Part shown: positions 34,434-43,147 of the stretch, piece by piece | How positions within the stretch are numbered: position 1 is the stretch's first letter | Layout of the letters: each line of letters begins with the position of its first letter | DNA from: a virus | Reading direction: 5' to 3' (one strand) | Virus record (IMG/VR): IMGVR_UViG_3300047476_001657 | Span: 1 to 64,000 of that record | Length of the DNA: 64,000 nt | Notes under the pieces: generated by a model | What the model saw: only the letters and a program-made list of their open reading frames with translations | What the model was told of the DNA's origin: nothing | The model's database searches: none | Position numbers and translations under genes: made by a program

Positions 34434-35437
34434 TTAAAACATTATTGGTTGATGGTAACAATCTTATGAAGATAGGTTTTCATGGGGTCAAAGATTATTA
34501 TCACAATGGTAATCATATTGGGGGTATATGGCACTTCCTAAATACAATTAGAAGATTCATTGAAGAACACAACTTTGATAAAATAGTTGTTTTTTGGGAT
34601 GGCGAGGGAAACTCAAGCAAGAGAAAAATTTTATACCCCCAATATAAAGAAAACCGAATCCAAGAACAAAACGAGTTTAAAGTTCAATCTTTCACTTTCC
34701 AAAAAGAGAGGGTAAAACAATATTTGGAGGAAATGTTTGTAAGACAAGTTAATGTTGATAATAATGAAGCAGATGACTTGATTGCTTATTATTGTCAAAT
34801 TGCTGAGAATGAAAAGATTACCATTTTTTCATCTGACAAAGATTTAACCCAACTTATATCCGAGAATGTTTCAATTTATTCCCCATCGGCAAAACAAATG
34901 TATAGAAATGGGGACAAAATAAAATTGAAAGAACACGAGATTCCTCATAATAATATTTTAACTTACAAGATATTAACTGGTGATAAATCGGATAATATTG
35001 ATGGAATATATTATTTGGGTGATAAAACTTTATTTAAATTATTTCCCGAACTACTTGAACAAGAACTTACAATTACCGATATTTTATCTAAGGCGGAAAA
35101 CCTTTTAAAGGAGAATAAAGAAAACTCAGCTTTAAAAAATCTACTGACTGGAAAGACTAAATCAGGGATATATGGTGACGAATACTTTGAAATTAATAAA
35201 AAGATTGTAGATTTGTCAGAACCAATGATTGATGATGAAGGAAAAGAAGTTGTAGAACTTTATTATACTGAAACATTAGACCCAGATGGTAGGGGACATC
35301 GTAATCTGATAAAGATGATGATGGAAGATGGTTTCTTTAAATTCTTGCCGAAAGGGGATGACGCTTGGGTAAACTTTGTAAAACCATTTATGAAATTAAC
35401 AAGAAAAGAAAAAAACAATTTTAAAACAAAAAAGTAA
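34430..35437 (+). CDS. 5'-3' exonuclease / flap endonuclease (T4 RNase H-like)
   Basis: 335 residues, close to T4 RNase H (305). The FEN/PIN acidic residues are LLVDGNNLM (D8), VVFWDGEGNSSKRK, NNEADDLIAYY, FSSDKDLTQL and LTGDKSDNIDG, which supply the two metal sites and the helix-hairpin-helix DNA clamp that follows. It removes RNA primers and flaps during lagging-strand synthesis and works with the upstream gp32 and downstream helicase. The start overlaps the methyltransferase stop (ATGA). A lysine-rich C-terminus (TRKEKNNFKTKK) could add DNA contact. Confidence 0.88.
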   Translation: MIKTLLVDGNNLMKIGFHGVKDYYHNGNHIGGIWHFLNTIRRFIEEHNFDKIVVFWDGEGNSSKRKILYPQYKENRIQEQNEFKVQSFTFQKERVKQYLEEMFVRQVNVDNNEADDLIAYYCQIAENEKITIFSSDKDLTQLISENVSIYSPSAKQMYRNGDKIKLKEHEIPHNNILTYKILTGDKSDNIDGIYYLGDKTLFKLFPELLEQELTITDILSKAENLLKENKENSALKNLLTGKTKSGIYGDEYFEINKKIVDLSEPMIDDEGKEVVELYYTETLDPDGRGHRNLIKMMMEDGFFKFLPKGDDAWVNFVKPFMKLTRKEKNNFKTKK

Positions 35438-35443
35438 AACACA

Positions 35444-35899
35444 ATGAGAGAAATGAATGATGTAACCAAATTGGAATTCTTAATGATGGTCAACGACAAC
35501 ATTATTGTTCAAAGATTTTTCAATGTAAGAGATTACAATCCAGATGCAAGAAATTCAGTGGATTTCCATGATTATATGGACGATTTAGTTGGAAGATTGA
35601 ATTACCAACTAAAAATGAAAGCTGTAAGTTATCTATTGGAAAATCAATATGAAATTACAAACAACCCAAACATCCTAAACACTTCCTATGTCGATGGTCC
35701 TGAATACTTTAACATTTATTTAAAACACGGAGATAGACTACTTTGTCACAGAAGATTCGATGCAAAAATCTACCCCCCAAAGGTTAGATACACAGTTGAC
35801 ATAAGACAAACAATCAAAGGAATCTTACAAGAATTGACCGGTATTTTCTCTGACAGAGACCTTTCTTACGACTACCTTGGACTTAATACAAGAGTGTAA
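35444..35899 (+). CDS. Unknown protein in the replication operon
   Basis: 151 residues, alpha plus beta, with no recognised motif. Landmarks are LEFLMMVNDNIIVQRFFNVR, the helical DDLVGRLNYQLKMKAVSYLL, YFNIYLKHGDRLLCHRRFDA, and VRYTVDIRQTIKGILQELTG. An in-frame second ATG (MNDVTK, 9 bases on) is an alternative start. It starts 6 bases after the exonuclease and precedes the helicase, so it may be a replication accessory protein; that rests on position alone. Confidence 0.65.
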   Translation: MREMNDVTKLEFLMMVNDNIIVQRFFNVRDYNPDARNSVDFHDYMDDLVGRLNYQLKMKAVSYLLENQYEITNNPNILNTSYVDGPEYFNIYLKHGDRLLCHRRFDAKIYPPKVRYTVDIRQTIKGILQELTGIFSDRDLSYDYLGLNTRV

Positions 35900-35906
35900 T
35901 ATTTAT
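35899..35906 (+). promoter_or_regulatory. ATATTTAT copy before the helicase gene
   Basis: Exact copy overlapping the previous stop codon and ending 20 bases before ATG 35927. It is the only copy in front of a replication gene, so it may be a chance match or a second late promoter. Confidence 0.25.
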
Positions 35907-35926
35907 TCATACAGTAAACAAAAAAT

Positions 35927-37306
35927 ATGTCATCTAACAAAAATTTCGATTATTTAGGAAGTTCCTTTCAGATACAACTACTTAATCAAATTGTAGTGGA
36001 TAAAGATTTCTCAAGGTCAATTATTGATGTAATAGAACCCAATTATTTTGATAACAAATACTTCAAAATCATCATACAGATGATTAAGGAGTATAGTAAA
36101 AAATGGGATGGTATTCCTAGTTTTGATACATTGGAACAGATTACAAAATCCGAGTTCCAACAAGAAAATGTTGCCAAAGTGGTAATAGACACAATCAAAA
36201 AAATTAAGGATGCTCCCATTGAAGGTGGTGATTTTGTACAAGAAAAAGCATTGAAGTTCTGTAAACAACAAGAACTACAAAAAGCGATTACAAAAGCACA
36301 GAAAGTTATTGATGGTGGTGAATTCGAGAGTTATGACACCCTTGAGGAAATGATTCGTGAAGCCTTACAAGTTGGTATTGTTGAAGATGGTATGTTAAAC
36401 GTTTTCTCCAACTTGGATGAGGTATTAAATGAGGATTATAGACATCCGATACCAATGGGTATTCCAGGTATTGACAGGTTATTGAAAGGTGGTTTGGCTA
36501 AGGGTGAAATTGGTGTTGTATTAGCACCAACAGGTGTGGGTAAATCCACTATCCTAACCAAGATTGCTAACCACGCTTTCAACCTGGGATATAATGTTCT
36601 TCAAATATTTTTTGAGGATAATCCCAAGGTTATTCAAAGAAAACATTTTACCTTGTGGAGTAAAATCCATCCTGATGATATGTCTAATAAAAAGGAAGAA
36701 GTTTTGGCAAAAGTAAGAGAGATTGAAAGTAAAATGACTAATCACCTTATTTTGGAAAAACTTCCATCTGATACTATGTCAATGACACACATCAAAAATC
36801 TTATTAGAAAAAAGATTGCAGATGGTATAAAAATAGACATGGTTTTATTAGATTACATTGATTGTGTTGTTCCTGAGAAAAACTTGGGTGATGAATGGAA
36901 ATCAGAGGGGTCTGTAATGAGAGGATTTGAGGCAATGTGTCACGAACTTAATCTAGTAGGTTGGACTGCAACGCAGGGTAATAGAAGTTCAATATCTTCC
37001 GAAGTTGTAACAACAGACCAGATGGGTGGTTCTATTAAGAAAGCTCAAGTAGGACACGTAATCATATCGATTGCAAAAACCTTACAACAAAAAGAAATGA
37101 AGTTGGCAACAATTGCGATTACAAAATCAAGAATTGGTGATGATGGAATTATCTTTGAAAATTGTAAGTTTGATAATAGTATGTTGGAAATTGATACTGA
37201 ATCTTCGGTAACCTTCTTAGGACACGAAGAACAAAAGGAAGAAAACAACAGACAGAGAATTAAAGATTTATTAGAAAAAAGAAAACAAAGAGAACAAAAC
37301 ATTTAA
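35927..37306 (+). CDS. Replicative DNA helicase (DnaB/gp41-like)
   Basis: 459 residues, the size of T4 gp41 (475). An N-terminal helical domain (residues 1-150) contains [20 protein letters not shown]. The RecA-type motor has Walker A PTGVGKST (201-208), Walker [12 protein letters not shown] (about 302-312), the TATQGNRSS motif, and [17 protein letters not shown] then [12 protein letters not shown] near the arginine finger region. It is the hexameric 5'-3' helicase at the fork. No intein or intron interrupts it. A primase is not seen in this window. The stop is 2 bases before nrdB. Confidence 0.92.
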   Translation: MSSNKNFDYLGSSFQIQLLNQIVVDKDFSRSIIDVIEPNYFDNKYFKIIIQMIKEYSKKWDGIPSFDTLEQITKSEFQQENVAKVVIDTIKKIKDAPIEGGDFVQEKALKFCKQQELQKAITKAQKVIDGGEFESYDTLEEMIREALQVGIVEDGMLNVFSNLDEVLNEDYRHPIPMGIPGIDRLLKGGLAKGEIGVVLAPTGVGKSTILTKIANHAFNLGYNVLQIFFEDNPKVIQRKHFTLWSKIHPDDMSNKKEEVLAKVREIESKMTNHLILEKLPSDTMSMTHIKNLIRKKIADGIKIDMVLLDYIDCVVPEKNLGDEWKSEGSVMRGFEAMCHELNLVGWTATQGNRSSISSEVVTTDQMGGSIKKAQVGHVIISIAKTLQQKEMKLATIAITKSRIGDDGIIFENCKFDNSMLEIDTESSVTFLGHEEQKEENNRQRIKDLLEKRKQREQNI

Positions 37307-37308
37307 CT

Positions 37309-38259
37309 ATGACTGAAAAAATATTAATGGAGAATCCGAATCGTTTTGTGATTTTCCCCATCCAATACCACGACATTTGGGAATACTATAAACAACACCA
37401 AGCGGCATTTTGGACTGCTGAGGAAGTTGATTTAACTGGTGATATCAGAGAGTGGCAGAACTTATCAGAGAACGAACAATATTTTATTAAAAATATTTTA
37501 TCATTCTTTGCTGCATCTGATGGTATTGTAAACGAGAATCTTGCTGAGAACTTTTACAGAGAGGTTCAATACCCTGAAGCTAAGTTTTTCTATGGATTTC
37601 AATTAATGATGGAAAATATACATTCTTTAATGTATTCTTTATTAATAGATACTTATGTATCAAACCCAAAAGAAAAAGACGAATGTTTCAATGCGATTGA
37701 CAGATTACCTGCGGTTCAAAAGAAAGCTAAATGGGCTTTAGATTGGATAGAAAATGCTTCATTCCAAGAAAGATTGGTAGCTTTTGCTGCAGTGGAAGGT
37801 ATATTCTTTTCAGGTTCTTTTTGTTCAATCTTTTGGTTGAAATCAAGAGGAATTATGCAAGGACTTTGTAACGCCAACTCCTTGATTTTTAAGGATGAAA
37901 ACTTACATTGTGATTTCGCAATTCACTTGTTAAACAACCACGTTGAGAACAAACCAAGTGAAAAAAGAATCAAAGAAATCTTGTTATCAGCACTTGAAAT
38001 TGAAAAAGAATTCATCACAGAATCATTACCAGTTTCTTTAATTGGAATGAACTCAAACTTGATGAAACAATATCTAGAGTTTGTTGTTGATGGATTATTA
38101 CTTAAATTGGGATGTAGTAAACACTTTAATGTGGAACAACCATTCAAGTTTATGGAACAAATTGCAGTTGAAACAAAAGGTAATTTCTTTGAATCTAGAA
38201 CGGTTGAATACCAAAAAGCTAAATTGAACGAAACTATTTCATTCACAGACGATTTCTAA
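37309..38259 (+). CDS. nrdB: Ribonucleotide reductase class I small subunit
   Basis: 316 residues. The iron ligands sit in the usual patterns: [45 protein letters not shown] (Glu and His ligands, with the probable radical Tyr just after), [13 protein letters not shown], and [10 protein letters not shown]. It makes the tyrosyl radical used by NrdA to reduce ribonucleoside diphosphates. The C-terminus ends in FTDDF, the kind of flexible tail that docks into the large subunit. It lies 12 bases before nrdA, so the order is B then A. Confidence 0.95.
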   Translation: MTEKILMENPNRFVIFPIQYHDIWEYYKQHQAAFWTAEEVDLTGDIREWQNLSENEQYFIKNILSFFAASDGIVNENLAENFYREVQYPEAKFFYGFQLMMENIHSLMYSLLIDTYVSNPKEKDECFNAIDRLPAVQKKAKWALDWIENASFQERLVAFAAVEGIFFSGSFCSIFWLKSRGIMQGLCNANSLIFKDENLHCDFAIHLLNNHVENKPSEKRIKEILLSALEIEKEFITESLPVSLIGMNSNLMKQYLEFVVDGLLLKLGCSKHFNVEQPFKFMEQIAVETKGNFFESRTVEYQKAKLNETISFTDDF

Positions 38260-38271
38260 AAATTAAAAAAA

Positions 38272-40689
38272 ATGTCATTAAGAATTCAAAAAAGAAATGG
38301 TGAGGTTGTGTCATTCAACCCCACCAAAATACAAACAAGGATTAAGAGAGCAAGTAAAAACTTAAATGTTAACGCAGACCAAATATTCATTAAGGTAATT
38401 ACATCAGTTCCTACTGAGGGTATAATTTCCACAAAACAACTTGATAAGTTGATTTATGAAATTGCTGCATCATATACAGGTAGCCACCACGATTATTCGA
38501 GGTTGGCTTCCTCTGTTGCTATATCTTCATACCATAAAGAAACTGACCCAAGTTTCTCAAATGTTATGCACACACTACACGTGGATGGTGTTGTAAATGA
38601 CGAAATGATGAGAATTATTGAAAGTTATGGAGTTTCTAATATTGATAGTGTTATTAATCACGAGAATGATTACAACTTTGATTACTTTGCTTGGAGGTCT
38701 TTATATGAGATGTACTTATTGAAAACCCCTCATGGTAAAACAATTGAAAGACCTCAACACATGTATATGAGGGTTGCACTATGGGTTACAAAATCATTTG
38801 AAGAAGCGGTAGAATATTACAAGTCACTGTCAACTCAACTTATCTCTCCTGCAACACCAATTATGATTAACTCTGGTACAAAGATACCACAGTTAGCCTC
38901 TTGTGTACTACATTACAATAACTCAGATTCAAGAGAAGGATTACTTAATACAATGACCGATATTTCAACTTATTCAGCTGATGCGGCAGGTATTGGACTT
39001 TGTATGTCAAACATTAGAAGTAAAGAGAGTAGATTATCAACATCAGGTGGATTCGCTGGTGGGTTATTAAAATACCTTAAGATTGTAAATGAATCCCTAA
39101 GATTCTTTAACCAACAAGGTAGAAGACCAGGTTCTGCAGCAATTTATCTTGAACCTTGGCACAAAGATATTATTGATTTGTTGGAGATTAAAAAGAATAC
39201 TGGTGCAGAAGAATTAAGAGCAAGAGATTTATTTACAGCTCTATGGATTCCAGACAACTTTATGAAAGCTGTAAGAGAAAATGGTGATTGGTATTTATTC
39301 TGTCCTAATGACATCAAAAAAGCTGGATTACCTGCTTTACAAGAAGTCTATGGTGATGAATATGAATCAGTTTACAATAACGCTGTAAGTATGGGATTGG
39401 GTAAGAAAATTAAAGCACAAGATGTTTGGACAAAAGTTATTGAATCTCAAATTGAAACTGGTGTTCCTTACCTATGTTCAAAAGACAATGCAAACAAAAA
39501 GACTAACCATCAAAATATTGGAGTTATTAAACAATCAAATCTTTGTAATGAGATTTATCAATATACTGATGAAACAACAACTGCCATTTGTACCCTATCT
39601 TCTATGGTATTAAAGAACTTTGTACACGATGGTCAATTTGATTTTGAAGAACTTTACAACGAAACCTGTAAAGTAGTAAGAGCATTGAACAAAGTTGTTG
39701 ACATCAACAATTATTCAACAAGTAAGGGTGAAAAAGGTGGTAAAGAACAAAGAGCAATCGCTATTGGTACACAAGGCTTGGCCGATGTATTCTATCTGAT
39801 GGATTATGAGTTCACATCTGATGAAGCTAAAAAGTTAAACAAAGAAATATTTGAAACAATTTATTATGCAGCAATTAGTGAAAGTAATAAATTAGCTCAC
39901 GATGGAGAATATCCAAAATATGATTTTTTTGAAGGTTCACCAATGTCAAAAGGTATATTCCAATTTGATATGTGGGGACTAAACGAATCTGACTTATCAG
40001 GAAGATGGGATTGGAATGATTTGAAAGAAAATGTGAAGAAATATGGTGTTTGTAATTCATTATTTACGGCACAAATGCCAGTTGCAAGTTCTGCTAAGAT
40101 TACTGGTTCATACGAAATGACAGAACCAGCACACTCAGCAATCTTCAATAGAAGAGTAGTTGGTGGTGAGATTATGATTGTAAACAAATATCTAATAGCT
40201 GACTTTGAGAAACTTGGTATTTGGGGAGAAGATTTGAAAAACGAGATTATATTAAATGAGGGTTCAATCCAAAACATTAACTTCAACAATTATCTAGACA
40301 CAGAAGATAAAAAATACAATCAAAAGGTTAAACGTATTGAACATTTGATGAAGAAGTATAAAACGATTTGGGAAATCTCACAAAGAGAATTGATTGATAT
40401 GGCGGCAGATAGAGGACCATTTATTGACCAATCACAATCAATGAATATCTATATGAGTAACCCAACCTTGTCAAAGATAACTTCATCACATTTCCATGCT
40501 TGGCAAAAAGGTTTAAAAACTCTTTGTTATTATGTAAGAACTAAGGCAATTTCAACTGGTGCAAAACACTTAGCGGTTGATATATCAAAAATAGACAAAC
40601 CAAAAGTAACACCAACATTACCACATGTTGATATAATAACAGACAAACCAAGTGATTCACCTTTTGAATGTTTTGGTTGTTCAGCTTAA
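38272..40689 (+). CDS. nrdA: Ribonucleotide reductase class I large subunit
   Basis: 805 residues, full length. An N-terminal ATP-cone (residues 1-90, QKRNGEVVSFNPTKIQTRIK) gives allosteric activity control. The catalytic barrel carries the redox Cys in LASCVLHYNN and AICTLSSMVL and the radical Cys in SNLCNEIYQ; the C-terminal swinging pair is ECFGCSA. With NrdB it produces deoxynucleotides for the phage, which matters for a large genome. The presence of the ATP cone means it responds to dATP, unlike some phage enzymes that lost it. A strong terminator ends the replication cassette. Confidence 0.96.
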   Translation: MSLRIQKRNGEVVSFNPTKIQTRIKRASKNLNVNADQIFIKVITSVPTEGIISTKQLDKLIYEIAASYTGSHHDYSRLASSVAISSYHKETDPSFSNVMHTLHVDGVVNDEMMRIIESYGVSNIDSVINHENDYNFDYFAWRSLYEMYLLKTPHGKTIERPQHMYMRVALWVTKSFEEAVEYYKSLSTQLISPATPIMINSGTKIPQLASCVLHYNNSDSREGLLNTMTDISTYSADAAGIGLCMSNIRSKESRLSTSGGFAGGLLKYLKIVNESLRFFNQQGRRPGSAAIYLEPWHKDIIDLLEIKKNTGAEELRARDLFTALWIPDNFMKAVRENGDWYLFCPNDIKKAGLPALQEVYGDEYESVYNNAVSMGLGKKIKAQDVWTKVIESQIETGVPYLCSKDNANKKTNHQNIGVIKQSNLCNEIYQYTDETTTAICTLSSMVLKNFVHDGQFDFEELYNETCKVVRALNKVVDINNYSTSKGEKGGKEQRAIAIGTQGLADVFYLMDYEFTSDEAKKLNKEIFETIYYAAISESNKLAHDGEYPKYDFFEGSPMSKGIFQFDMWGLNESDLSGRWDWNDLKENVKKYGVCNSLFTAQMPVASSAKITGSYEMTEPAHSAIFNRRVVGGEIMIVNKYLIADFEKLGIWGEDLKNEIILNEGSIQNINFNNYLDTEDKKYNQKVKRIEHLMKKYKTIWEISQRELIDMAADRGPFIDQSQSMNIYMSNPTLSKITSSHFHAWQKGLKTLCYYVRTKAISTGAKHLAVDISKIDKPKVTPTLPHVDIITDKPSDSPFECFGCSA

Positions 40690-40696
40690 AAAATAG

Positions 40697-40728
40697 AAAT
40701 CACGACTCAATGTCGTGATTTTTTGTTT
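40697..40728 (+). terminator. Rho-independent terminator after nrdA
   Basis: AAATCACGAC (40697-40706) pairs with GTCGTGATTT (40712-40721) over a 5-base loop, with a T tract. Confidence 0.9.
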
Positions 40729-40758
40729 TATGGTATTTATAGAAAACAAATACAATTT

Positions 40759-40766
40759 ATATTTAT
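40759..40766 (+). promoter_or_regulatory. ATATTTAT late-promoter-like motif (second copy upstream)
   Basis: Exact copy ending 4 bases before ATG 40771. A GTATTTAT copy at 40733-40740 ends 30 bases before it. Together with the preceding terminator this marks the start of the outer baseplate operon. Confidence 0.45.
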
Positions 40767-40770
40767 TGTT

Positions 40771-41229
40771 ATGGCTGAAGGTAAATCATATGGTATAAAT
40801 TTTCCATTTAGGGACTCATATCAGGGTAATTATTTGTCTTTATCACAAACTAGTGATGAGGAAATTAGAAGTAACTTAGTTCATTTGTTATTAACAAGGA
40901 AAGGTACTAGATATTATTTACCAGACTTTGGTACTAGACTTTATGAGTATTTGTTTGAACCATTAGATGGTCCTACTTTTTCAGATTTGGAAGCTGAAAT
41001 AAGAGATTCTGTTGGTGAATATTTACCAGGATTAACAATAACTAATATAACTATAACTGCGGCCTCTGATGGTGAGGAAAATAAAGGTACGTTTGTTAAT
41101 GATAGTAATGAAAGAGAATTTACTGTTACTAATATAGGGCAATTGGAACATACCGCAAAAATAAAAATTGACTACACGATTACTGATAGTGCTTTCAGTA
41201 GTAGTGATTTTGTAATTATCAACATATAA
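40771..41229 (+). CDS. Baseplate wedge protein (gp25-like)
   Basis: 152 residues from ATG 40771 (MAEGKSYGINFPF). The frame is open further left from a TTG at 40723, but that would translate the terminator tail and the promoter-like motifs, so ATG 40771 is chosen. The core EEIRSNLVHLLLTRKGTRYY then LPDFGTRLYEYLFEPLDG is the gp25/W fold: RxxLxxLLxTxxGxRxxxPxFGxxLxxxxFEP. Gp25 joins the wedge to the sheath start and triggers contraction. Its stop is 4 bases before the gp6-like gene, the order known in many contractile systems. Confidence 0.92.
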   Translation: MAEGKSYGINFPFRDSYQGNYLSLSQTSDEEIRSNLVHLLLTRKGTRYYLPDFGTRLYEYLFEPLDGPTFSDLEAEIRDSVGEYLPGLTITNITITAASDGEENKGTFVNDSNEREFTVTNIGQLEHTAKIKIDYTITDSAFSSSDFVIINI

Positions 41230-41233
41230 TTGT

Positions 41234-43072
41234 ATGGCAAACAAAAAAATATCATATACCACTAGGGATTTTCAGTCAATTAGAACTGAATTAATTAACT
41301 TTACAAGAACATATTACCCTGAATTAGTTGACAATTTCAATGACGCATCGGTATTCTCGGCACTATTGGATTTAAATGCTGCAGTTTCAGATAACCTTCA
41401 ATTTAATATTGATAGAAGTATTCAAGAAACTGTACTTCAGTATGCTCAACAAAGGTCTTCAATTTTTAACATTGCAAGAACTTATGGTTTAAAAGTACCT
41501 GGTCAAAGACCTTCTGTTGCTTTAGTTGATTTTAGTATTGTAGTCCCAGCTTTTGGAGATAAAGAAGATTTAAGATATTGTGGAATATTAAGAAGAGGTG
41601 CGCAAGTAAATGGTGCTGGACAAGTTTTTGAAACAGTTTATGATATTGATTTTGCCTCAGCGGTTGGTGGTGATGGTACACCAAATAGGTTAAAAATACC
41701 AAATTTTGATAGTAACAACAAACTATTAAATTATACAATTACTAAAAGAGAAACTGTAGTAAATGGTACTACAAAGGTATTCAAAAGAGTTATTACACCA
41801 AATGACGTAAGACCATTTTTTGAACTGTTTTTACCTGAAAGAAATGTATTAGGTATAACAAGTGTATTATTAAAAGATGGAACACAGTATGCTAGTGTTC
41901 CTTCACCTCAAGAATTTCAAGGTTTAGATAATAGATGGTACGAAGTTAAAGCATTAATTGAAGATAGAGTTTTTGTTGAAGACCCTACAAAAGTTTCAGA
42001 TAATCCAGGTATCAAAGTTGGAGCATATATACAAACTAGTAGTAAATTTATTACGGAATATACACCTGAAGGATTCTTAAAAATGACTTTTGGGGGTGGT
42101 AGTCAATCAGCTGACGAACAATTAGCTGAATTTGCAAGAAATGGATTTACATTAAACTTATACAAATACTCAGATAACTTAGCTTTAGGAAGTACACTGA
42201 AAGCTAACACAACATTGTTTGTACAATACAGAGTTGGTGGTGGTACTGGAAGTAATTTGGGTGTTAATGTTATCAATAATATAGGTACAGTAACATTTGC
42301 AGTTAATGGTCCTTCATCAAGTGTTAATACAAGTGTGGTTAATTCATTGTCATGTACAAATGTAACTGCGGCAATTGGTGGTGCGGGTTTCCCAACGACT
42401 GAAGAAGTAAGAAACTTAGTTGCATACAACTTTGCAGCACAAAATAGAGCGGTAACTATCAATGACTATGAATCAATTATTAGAACAATGCCATCACAAT
42501 TTGGTGCTCCAGCAAAAGTATCGGTGACTGAAGAAAATAACAAACTTAAAGTTAAAATGTTATCTTATGATGATAGTGGTAGATTAACTGAAATTGTTTC
42601 CAATACCCTTAAAAGTAATGTTGCTAACTATCTTTCAAACTATAGAATGATTAATGATTATATATCTGTAGAAGTTGCAAATGTAATTGATTTAGGTTTC
42701 AATATTGACGTAGTTTTGGATAATAGTCAAAATCAAGGTGCTTTTGTTACTCAAATAATTGATATCGTTTCTCAATATATGGATCCTGGAAGTAGACAAA
42801 TGGGTCAAAATGTTAATGTCTCTGAAATAAGAAGACTTATTCAATCTCAAAACGGTGTTTTATCTGTATCGGATATTCAAGTTTTCAATAAAGTGGGAGG
42901 ACAATATTCTTCATCTCAAACATCACAAAGATATTCAGATTCTACTACAAGACAAATTGAGTTAATTGATGACACTATATTTGCAGAACCAAGTCAGACA
43001 TATCAAGTAAGATTTCCAAACAAGGATATTATTGTTAGGGTTAAAAATCTTAAAACAGTTAATTTCTCCTGA
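41234..43072 (+). CDS. Baseplate wedge protein (gp6/J-like)
   Basis: 612 residues, similar to T4 gp6 (660). The N-terminus (KKISYTTRDFQSIRTELINF then SVFSALLDLNAAVSDNLQFN) and IDRSIQETVLQYAQQRSSIF are the standard gp6/J opening. The region AFAAQNRAVTINDYESIIRT-like (here YNFAAQNRAVTINDYESIIR) and the C-terminal SEIRRLIQSQNGVLSVSDIQ are also conserved. It forms the wedge ring holding the inner baseplate together. It follows gp25 as in T4-type and P2-type gene orders. Confidence 0.92.
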   Translation: MANKKISYTTRDFQSIRTELINFTRTYYPELVDNFNDASVFSALLDLNAAVSDNLQFNIDRSIQETVLQYAQQRSSIFNIARTYGLKVPGQRPSVALVDFSIVVPAFGDKEDLRYCGILRRGAQVNGAGQVFETVYDIDFASAVGGDGTPNRLKIPNFDSNNKLLNYTITKRETVVNGTTKVFKRVITPNDVRPFFELFLPERNVLGITSVLLKDGTQYASVPSPQEFQGLDNRWYEVKALIEDRVFVEDPTKVSDNPGIKVGAYIQTSSKFITEYTPEGFLKMTFGGGSQSADEQLAEFARNGFTLNLYKYSDNLALGSTLKANTTLFVQYRVGGGTGSNLGVNVINNIGTVTFAVNGPSSSVNTSVVNSLSCTNVTAAIGGAGFPTTEEVRNLVAYNFAAQNRAVTINDYESIIRTMPSQFGAPAKVSVTEENNKLKVKMLSYDDSGRLTEIVSNTLKSNVANYLSNYRMINDYISVEVANVIDLGFNIDVVLDNSQNQGAFVTQIIDIVSQYMDPGSRQMGQNVNVSEIRRLIQSQNGVLSVSDIQVFNKVGGQYSSSQTSQRYSDSTTRQIELIDDTIFAEPSQTYQVRFPNKDIIVRVKNLKTVNFS

Positions 43073-43124
43073 TAATTTATTTATTTAGGTTATAAGTTAT
43101 CTTTTATTGAAAATAGCAAATAAA

Positions 43125-43132
43125 CTATTTAT
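43125..43132 (+). promoter_or_regulatory. CTATTTAT late-promoter-like motif
   Basis: One mismatch to ATATTTAT; it ends 15 bases before ATG 43148 in a 75-base gap. Confidence 0.4.
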
Positions 43133-43147
43133 CTAAAAAGGTAATTA

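Noticed and set aside
39897-40289. Leftward open frame of 130 codons
   Set aside because: Antisense within nrdA, which has strong family motifs throughout this stretch.
35927-40689. Introns or inteins in the helicase and nrd genes, common in T4-type phages
   Set aside because: All three proteins have normal length with uninterrupted motifs.
40723-40770. Extended N-terminus of the gp25-like protein from TTG 40723
   Set aside because: It would translate the nrdA terminator tail and two promoter-like motifs; the family start fits ATG 40771.
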